Positions 32,188 through 36,878 of a stretch of 36,878 nt of DNA are shown one piece after another (position 1 is the first letter of the stretch; each line of letters begins with the position of its first letter). Position numbers and translations under genes: made by a program. The notes below the pieces were generated by a model. The model was not told the origin of the DNA. It worked only from the letters and a program-made list of their open reading frames with translations, and made no database searches. This DNA is from Shewanella sp. (lineage in GTDB: Bacteria; Pseudomonadota; Gammaproteobacteria; Enterobacterales; Shewanellaceae), in the NCBI GenBank assembly GCA_028223395.1, contig JAOIUG010000014.1, positions 1-36,878 on the forward strand, given 5' to 3'.

Positions 32188-32840
32188 TGAGCCAAGTAAC
32201 AGAAACCACATTAGTGGGCACTAGTGCGTTGATTGAACGTTTATTAAAGGGCGAGTTTATTTGCCGTACTACCGATGAAGATGGCTGGCGCGCGCTAAAA
32301 AATCCAGATACCCGCGAGCGTGTTGAGATCTACTTAAATCAGATCAACCGCACCATTGGCTCAGCGGGCGAAGGTGAGGTGTTTTTTTGCGGTTATCAGC
32401 AACTAGGCGACAGCGAGCGCAAAGTGATTTCATCGCAGTTTAAAGATATCTGTAATGCACTGATCCCGCTGGTGGAATGGTTGGTATTAGTGCAAGAGGG
32501 CAGCGGTCAAGACGCGCCTTTATCTGAAGGCGTAGCAGTCAGATTGACAGAGCTACAGACGCGCATTGAAGACACGCCGGCTTTTCGTGAACAATTGGCT
32601 AAAATCAGCCATTACCGTCTATTTGGCTCAACCAGTAGTAATGTTGATGCGCAAATAAAATTAGTGTTTAAGCGCTTAGTGGAGCTCGGGTATTTAACTA
32701 AACCCAACGCAGAGAAGCAGATTTTCATCGCCACCGGCAAGCTCGATTACCTATATGAAGTGATCCGTTTTATTGATGAAACCGAAGGCTTGAGCTTAGA
32801 GGCGCAAGCTGAAACTGCCACCCAAAGGGACTTGGTCTAA
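32187..32840 (+). CDS. MukE/MksE-like condensin subunit (JetB-like)
   Basis: The 217-residue product is mostly helical with predicted winged-helix pieces: LIERLLKGEFICRTTDEDGWRAL near the start, NQINRTIGSAGEGEVFF, and VDAQIKLVFKRLVELGYLTKPN..IFIATGKLDYLYEVIRFI toward the end. This is the pattern of MksE/MukE, the small subunit that pairs with the kleisin. The strongest argument is its place between the SMC-like ATPase and the kleisin-like gene. Its ATG overlaps the TAA of the ATPase gene (TAATG), and the next gene starts two bases after its stop. Confidence 0.75.
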   Translation: MSQVTETTLVGTSALIERLLKGEFICRTTDEDGWRALKNPDTRERVEIYLNQINRTIGSAGEGEVFFCGYQQLGDSERKVISSQFKDICNALIPLVEWLVLVQEGSGQDAPLSEGVAVRLTELQTRIEDTPAFREQLAKISHYRLFGSTSSNVDAQIKLVFKRLVELGYLTKPNAEKQIFIATGKLDYLYEVIRFIDETEGLSLEAQAETATQRDLV

Positions 32841-32841
32841 T

Positions 32842-34062
32842 ATGAGCAGTAACTTACATCAAGCTGGAGTTAAACTACTCAAGCAGCTTGGGCGTCATGC
32901 TGAATTAGTGATGGATGTTTATCTATCGGGCTCGGTGTCAGAAGATGAAACTAATGCCGCAGCCATCGAAAAGTTACGTAAAAGCGACATATTGTGGCGG
33001 CCAGAAGCGGAGCAAGAGCTGCGTTTAAAGCGCTCGGTGCGTGCTTTATTAGAAGAAGCATTAAGTGATGAGCGTAACCGCCAGATAGACGCTAATGCTG
33101 GCAGTTCGCTGGCCAGTATTAAAACCTTAGCAGCTCATTATAAAGAAGCGCGTCACAATGTTGATTACGCAGCCTCTGAGGCGTATCTCGCTGATCTCAA
33201 TGAGCATGTTTATAGTTTTGCCGATGGTTTGCGTTATTCAATCCGGGTGCTGTGGAGCCGGATTAATAACGAGTTTGGTTATGTTGGCACCATCAACGCT
33301 AAAATTCGTGAAAATGAATTGGCACAACAGCAAGTGACAGAGCTGCTCAACGGCTTAGAGATGTTCAAGTTTAGCGAGCTTACCGAGATTGCGGGTGATA
33401 TTCGTGAACTGAGAAAGTTACTGGTGACCACGTTACAAGATACGTTGAGCGATTGCACACAAGAGTTGAGTGTGGTGCAGGGACGTCTGCTGGAGCTGCT
33501 TGGCCGTTTCCGTCAAATTCGTGGGCGTACTCGTTTACTTAAAGGTTGGCTGCTTTATACCGATCTTCACCCAGATTATCATCCAGCAGATCATGTTAGC
33601 CATAAACAGCTGCCTGCATTGTTTAACTGCGCCGAGGCGCTACTTGCGCCAGCTGCAGTAGATGTTCACAGCCCTTTATACGAGCCTGAACTGTTTGATA
33701 TTGTCGCTAATATTAACCGTATCGACCGACTTAATGCTGGGCAGGTAACCGCCGAGCAAGATGTATCAGTATCGCTAAGCCAAACGGAAGACTTTGATAT
33801 TCCTGATAACCCGCTCAAGTTAGCGGTTGATGCCTACTTCTGCGCGGTGATTGATTCAGGCAAGAGCCAATCAGCCTTAGCGTATCTCGATGAACAAGCG
33901 TTAAGCTGGGATCGTGAAAGTTGGTTGTATCAAGTCATTTGCGGTTATGAAGGCTTGCCTGAAGAGCACAGACAATATTTTGAGCTTGAAGCCATCGGCG
34001 AGTCAGATCCTGTTTATAGCGGTAACTTCATTATTCGTGATGTTGAATTGTGGCTCGCTTAA
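32842..34062 (+). CDS. MukF/MksF-like kleisin candidate (JetA-like)
   Basis: The 406-residue product is soluble and nearly all helical. An N-terminal part (~1-110) could be the winged-helix domain of MukF-type kleisins (HQAGVKLLKQLGRHAELVMDVY, WRPEAEQELRLKRSVRALLEEAL). A central region (~110-240) is rich in long helices, with NNEFGYVGTINAKIRENELAQQQV typical of a helical linker. The C-terminal half includes LLELLGRFRQIRGRTRLLKGW and an acidic end. Identification as the kleisin comes mainly from size, fold pattern and operon context. It overlaps the Toprim gene by 13 bases. Confidence 0.7.
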   Translation: MSSNLHQAGVKLLKQLGRHAELVMDVYLSGSVSEDETNAAAIEKLRKSDILWRPEAEQELRLKRSVRALLEEALSDERNRQIDANAGSSLASIKTLAAHYKEARHNVDYAASEAYLADLNEHVYSFADGLRYSIRVLWSRINNEFGYVGTINAKIRENELAQQQVTELLNGLEMFKFSELTEIAGDIRELRKLLVTTLQDTLSDCTQELSVVQGRLLELLGRFRQIRGRTRLLKGWLLYTDLHPDYHPADHVSHKQLPALFNCAEALLAPAAVDVHSPLYEPELFDIVANINRIDRLNAGQVTAEQDVSVSLSQTEDFDIPDNPLKLAVDAYFCAVIDSGKSQSALAYLDEQALSWDRESWLYQVICGYEGLPEEHRQYFELEAIGESDPVYSGNFIIRDVELWLA

Positions 34063-34904
34063 CTAAAGTCCATGCCAATTTGATTGCCAATGTGCTGCGA
34101 AAGCGCATTGGCAAAGTATCCTTTAGCGCGAATTGGCAAAAGATATTTGCAGAGCTGGAAGTCGGTGATGTTGATGAGTCTAGCCGCGCTTTGCGATTTA
34201 GTGCTGAGCAGTTACATCAACTGAATCAAATGTCGACGGTTTACTTTGGTAGTGAGCTCCTTAACGACTCGTTCGAGGGCACTCGCACTGAAGTTGCCAA
34301 ACACAGTCGCTATGAAAAGCTCGCAGCAATCACTCCAGATGAGCAGTATGTGCTGCTCAAACCGCATCCTTTTTACGCCGGTTTGCCACTTGAGTACTCA
34401 CTGAGAATACCGCTTACTCACATCATTGAATTACTCAAGTCTCAAGCGACACCGATTACTCATCTCGTGATTGTTGAAAATCTTGATGCCTTTGATTGTT
34501 GGCAGCAGTTTTCGGTCGATGAATCGCTCAACAATGCATTAGTGGTGTATCGAGGGCATAACGGATTGGCTAAAGGACTCAGTGCGTTGCTTGAGCTGCT
34601 ACCTCAGAGCATAGCGGTGGTGGCATTTGTAGATGTCGATCCCGCGGGGATCCAAATTGCACTGACTACCCCAAAAGTCACTCAATTGCTTGCGCCAAGT
34701 ATTGAGGCGCTTTTATCGTTAGTGGTTAGCGCAAGCGCTAGCGAAGACTACACCGCGCAATATAAGCAGCTTAAGTATATTCGTCAGCAAAATCATGCTT
34801 GGCAGGTACTGCAGCAGTTTATTATCGAGCATCAAGTCAGTATCAAGCAGCAGCATTTGCTAGCCCATCAGCTCAGGTTAATGCTCCATTCAAAGGCGTG
34901 TTAA
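34050..34904 (+). CDS. Toprim-domain nuclease subunit (JetD/MksG-like, short)
   Basis: The 284-residue product has an N-terminal helical part (~1-130) and a C-terminal Toprim fold: THLVIVENLDAFDCW gives the metal-binding E143, VVYRGHNGLAKG follows, and VVAFVDVDPAGIQIA gives D195 and D197. E plus DxD is the Toprim nuclease set shown to cut plasmid DNA in JetD/EptD/MksG. Typical JetD proteins are around 380-400 residues, so this one is short, with most of the N-terminal arm domain reduced. It starts with GTG inside the end of the kleisin gene and has no clear ribosome site, so it probably depends on translational coupling. Confidence 0.8.
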   Translation: MARLTKVHANLIANVLRKRIGKVSFSANWQKIFAELEVGDVDESSRALRFSAEQLHQLNQMSTVYFGSELLNDSFEGTRTEVAKHSRYEKLAAITPDEQYVLLKPHPFYAGLPLEYSLRIPLTHIIELLKSQATPITHLVIVENLDAFDCWQQFSVDESLNNALVVYRGHNGLAKGLSALLELLPQSIAVVAFVDVDPAGIQIALTTPKVTQLLAPSIEALLSLVVSASASEDYTAQYKQLKYIRQQNHAWQVLQQFIIEHQVSIKQQHLLAHQLRLMLHSKAC

Positions 34905-34946
34905 ACATAAATAATCGCCATGATAAATCGCTTGAGCCAGGCATCG

Positions 34947-35423
34947 TTAATCTGAAGCGAGATGGTTTAAATGCACTTGTGTCGTAAATTTAACCGTTCG
35001 CAAAGAAATAGAGGTGTGGAACTTTCTGATATTGAGATCTTTACGTAAGGAGCCTTCGATAAAATTTTCATATTCGGGAATACTGTGGACATGAACAATG
35101 AGCAAAAAGTCATAACTACCTGATATTTGATAACACTGAGCGACTTCGGGGTATTTCATAATTGAGGTACGAAAGCTGTGATAAATGTCGCCTCTATCAC
35201 TGTCCATTTCGATAGAAACGATAAAAGTAATTATGTTACCTACTAGCTCAGGGTTGATAAGAGAAACATCGCCAATAATCGCTCCACCTTCACGCAAGCG
35301 TTTGACTCGTTTAAGGCAAGCAGGAGGAGAAAGCCCCACTTCCTCTGCGAGGTCAACATTAGCCACTCTATTGTGCTTTTGTAAAATCATGAGAATGTTT
35401 CGGTCGATACGATCTAAAGTCAT
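34947..35423 (-). CDS. Lrp/AsnC family transcription regulator
   Basis: The 158-residue product has the Lrp plan: N-terminal winged helix (LDRIDRNILMILQKHNRVANVDLAEEVGLSPPACLKRVKRLREGGAI) and a RAM ligand domain (~residues 60-150, with VAQCYQISGSYDFLLIVHVHSIPEYENFI). It usually senses amino acids. It is convergent with the Toprim gene and divergent from the Gate-domain membrane protein 152 bases away, which is the likely target. It is not classical Lrp. Confidence 0.92.
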   Translation of the reverse strand: MTLDRIDRNILMILQKHNRVANVDLAEEVGLSPPACLKRVKRLREGGAIIGDVSLINPELVGNIITFIVSIEMDSDRGDIYHSFRTSIMKYPEVAQCYQISGSYDFLLIVHVHSIPEYENFIEGSLRKDLNIRKFHTSISLRTVKFTTQVHLNHLASD

Positions 35424-35574
35424 AATTTCTTAATATCCACTTAAACGTAATCTTTAAAGCAGTAAATACGATAAAAAGAAATTTGGCAATCCTTAACCCA
35501 CCCTTTTGGAAATACGATTAACTCAGGCTGCTTTATGATAACACTCTATAAATAAGTCGATATGGAGACTATCA

Positions 35575-36519
35575 ATGCGTCGAGTCGTAGTAGAGCTTAA
35601 GCAATTAAGTGCTGACATCATTTCAACGACAGTTTCATTATTTAAAGTAATGATCCCTATGATTATTTTAATAAAAATCGTTGAGGAACTCGGTGGTGTC
35701 ACGCTGCTTGGTGACTGGTTAGCGCCATTTATGGACACGCTCGGGCTGCCCAGCTCTGTGGCGCTAGTGTGGGCTACAACAATGCTAACTAACCTTTATG
35801 CAGGGTTATTAGTCCTTATTAATACCGATGTATCATTAACCGTTGCTCAAGTTACCGTGCTCAGTAGTTTGTTATTGATAAGCCACAGCTTACCTATCGA
35901 AGGAGTGATCTCTAAAAAAGCGGGAGTGCCGATGTGGGTGATACTACTTTTAAGAGTTGGTGGTGGCGTGCTTTTTGCTTGGCTGCAGCATGTTTATTAT
36001 ACGTCTACGGCGAGCAATCAGCATATCGCTCCGATCCTTTGGAAAAATGAACCTCCTGTTTATGCAAGCTATGGCGACTGGGCCATTGGACAAGTAGAGA
36101 GCCTATTGACTATTTTTTTGGTGATCTCGGTGCTGATTGTTGTTATTCGATTATTAAAACTATTAAGAATTGAACACCTGATGGCATTTGTATTACAGCC
36201 ATTGTTAAAGCTGCTACAAGTGAGTAAAGAGGCCACCAATTTAGCCATTATTGGTATTACACTTGGTCTTTCTTACGGTGGAGGTTTAATCATTAACGAG
36301 ACAAAAAAAGGAAATTTAACGGCTAAAGATGCACTTATCACTGTAATGCTCCTTAATTTACTGCACAGCATTGTTGAAGATACGGTATTGGTATTACTGC
36401 TGGGCGCTGATTTAAATATGGTTCTATGGGCGCGAATAGTGTTTGCAATATGTGTAATGGCGATCATTTCTCAGGTATACACATTTGTCGTCAGCCGGGC
36501 TAAACAAGTGGATAAATAG
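35575..36519 (+). CDS. Gate-domain (nucleoside recognition) membrane protein
   Basis: The 314-residue product has eight or more membrane segments and two Gate-like halves (~20-130 and ~175-300): SLFKVMIPMIILIKIVEELGG, SSLLLISHSLPIEGVISKKAG and LGLSYGGGLIINETKKGNLTAKDALITVMLLNLLHSIVEDT. Such proteins are named nucleoside recognition domain proteins or related to spore maturation proteins; the substrate is unknown. GGAG lies 8 bases before the ATG and TATAAA at 35549-35554 may be the -10. An Lrp-type regulator is divergent and may control it, which would fit an amino acid or metabolite exporter, but that is a guess. Confidence 0.85.
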   Translation: MRRVVVELKQLSADIISTTVSLFKVMIPMIILIKIVEELGGVTLLGDWLAPFMDTLGLPSSVALVWATTMLTNLYAGLLVLINTDVSLTVAQVTVLSSLLLISHSLPIEGVISKKAGVPMWVILLLRVGGGVLFAWLQHVYYTSTASNQHIAPILWKNEPPVYASYGDWAIGQVESLLTIFLVISVLIVVIRLLKLLRIEHLMAFVLQPLLKLLQVSKEATNLAIIGITLGLSYGGGLIINETKKGNLTAKDALITVMLLNLLHSIVEDTVLVLLLGADLNMVLWARIVFAICVMAIISQVYTFVVSRAKQVDK

Positions 36520-36763
36520 GGTTAAAGTCCGCCGCCTGGCTCGTAGCACGTTCACCAGCGTTGTGTGATTTCATTTAACCGTTCTGCCCTTATTGAGCAG
36601 TCCATTTTACTATCTCATTTATCTTTTTTGGCTAAATCAACCAGCAATATCAACCACCATCAATATTGAACATAAAAACCTCTAAGCGTAGAAATAACAC
36701 CTGGCCTGTATCGCTGTGCATGTCAGGTTTCGCCTTAATATTAAACAACGCGGTTTGAACTTA
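36520..36763. other. Intergenic region after the Gate-domain gene
   Basis: 244 bases with no recognised gene. No strong T-tailed hairpin was seen after the stop at 36519. Confidence 0.4.
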
Positions 36764-36878
36764 ATGTCTAATAAACAGTTGCTTAATAAACAGTTTCTTA
36801 ATGCACAGTTGTTTAAAGTTTGCGTTGTTAGATTAATAAAAAGACTGATGACAAGGTACGACTTGCGCTGGTGTCATA
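36764..36878 (+). CDS. Possible start of a gene cut by the window edge
   Basis: From ATG 36764 the frame stays open to the last base (38 codons: MSNKQLLNKQFLNAQLF, then KVCVVRLIKRLMTRYDLRWCH). The first 17 codons include the three tandem 15-bp repeats. No convincing ribosome site precedes this ATG; a start at the later ATG (MTRYDLRWCH) is also possible, which would leave the repeats upstream as non-coding. The family cannot be recognised from this length. Confidence 0.35.
   Translation, partial: MSNKQLLNKQFLNAQLFKVCVVRLIKRLMTRYDLRWCH
36769..36813 (+). repeat. Three tandem 15-bp repeats
   Basis: TAATAAACAGTTGCT, TAATAAACAGTTTCT and TAATGCACAGTTGTT follow each other without gaps, with a partial fourth (TAAA). 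The period is a multiple of three and lies within an open frame, encoding NKQLL-NKQFL-NAQLF. Confidence 0.8.

Noticed and set aside
1..36878. CRISPR array or prophage
   Set aside because: No regularly spaced repeats with unique spacers and no integrase, capsid or lysis genes were seen anywhere in the window.

Overview
This window looks like a stretch of gammaproteobacterial chromosome from the order Alteromonadales, most probably Shewanella or a close relative. The evidence is the protein content (Udp, UvrD, UbiA, PurH, PurD and ElaA all resemble their E. coli counterparts), a MerR regulator next to a permease of the type known from Shewanella as SO_0444, a NagR-like palindrome in front of a beta-hexosaminidase, and a MetJ box in front of an NhaC-type transporter. 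The genus rests on remembered gene content and was not checked by search. Most of the window is core metabolism. Accessory signals are a small palindromic repeat family (two full copies and one half copy), a decayed Nudix gene, and a four-gene condensin-like operon.

Layout. Bases 1-330 hold two degenerate sequences resembling the 3' end of 5S rRNA, each followed by an intrinsic terminator, so the window probably starts at the tail of a ribosomal RNA operon. Next come repeat copy 1 (394-660), a YdcH-like small protein, udp convergent with a Tsx-like outer membrane channel gene (nucleoside uptake and breakdown), and an nfeD-SPFH-SPFH operon. A Nudix gene with two single-base deletions follows, convergent with a GGDEF/EAL gene, then a RidA-family gene. 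uvrD, ubiA and an unknown membrane protein follow; the last ends exactly at repeat copy 2 (13372-13637). Then come a class V aminotransferase, a probable methionine transporter behind a MetJ operator, a secreted GH20 hexosaminidase behind a LacI-type operator, and the purH-purD operon, which carries an intrinsic-terminator-like hairpin between its genes.

The 23-28 kb part has a self-regulated metal efflux pair (ZntR-like regulator and SO_0444-type permease) under a textbook MerR-type promoter with a 20-bp spacer. A lipoprotein-like DsbA homologue and a DCC-family (DUF393) protein follow, with half of a third repeat copy directly upstream. Then come a YeeN-type YebC protein, ElaA and a small monooxygenase-like protein.

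The most interesting system is at 28513-34904. It has four overlapping or near-touching genes: an SMC-like ATPase (1224 aa), a MukE/MksE-like protein (217 aa), a MukF/MksF-like kleisin candidate (406 aa) and a small Toprim protein (284 aa). This is the component set of Wadjet/MksBEFG/EptABCD plasmid-defence condensins, but in the order C-B-A-D instead of the usual A-B-C-D, with a short Toprim subunit and an unusual signature motif in the ATPase. The window closes with an Lrp-type regulator divergent from a Gate-domain membrane protein, and the start of a possible gene with in-frame 15-bp repeats at the right edge.
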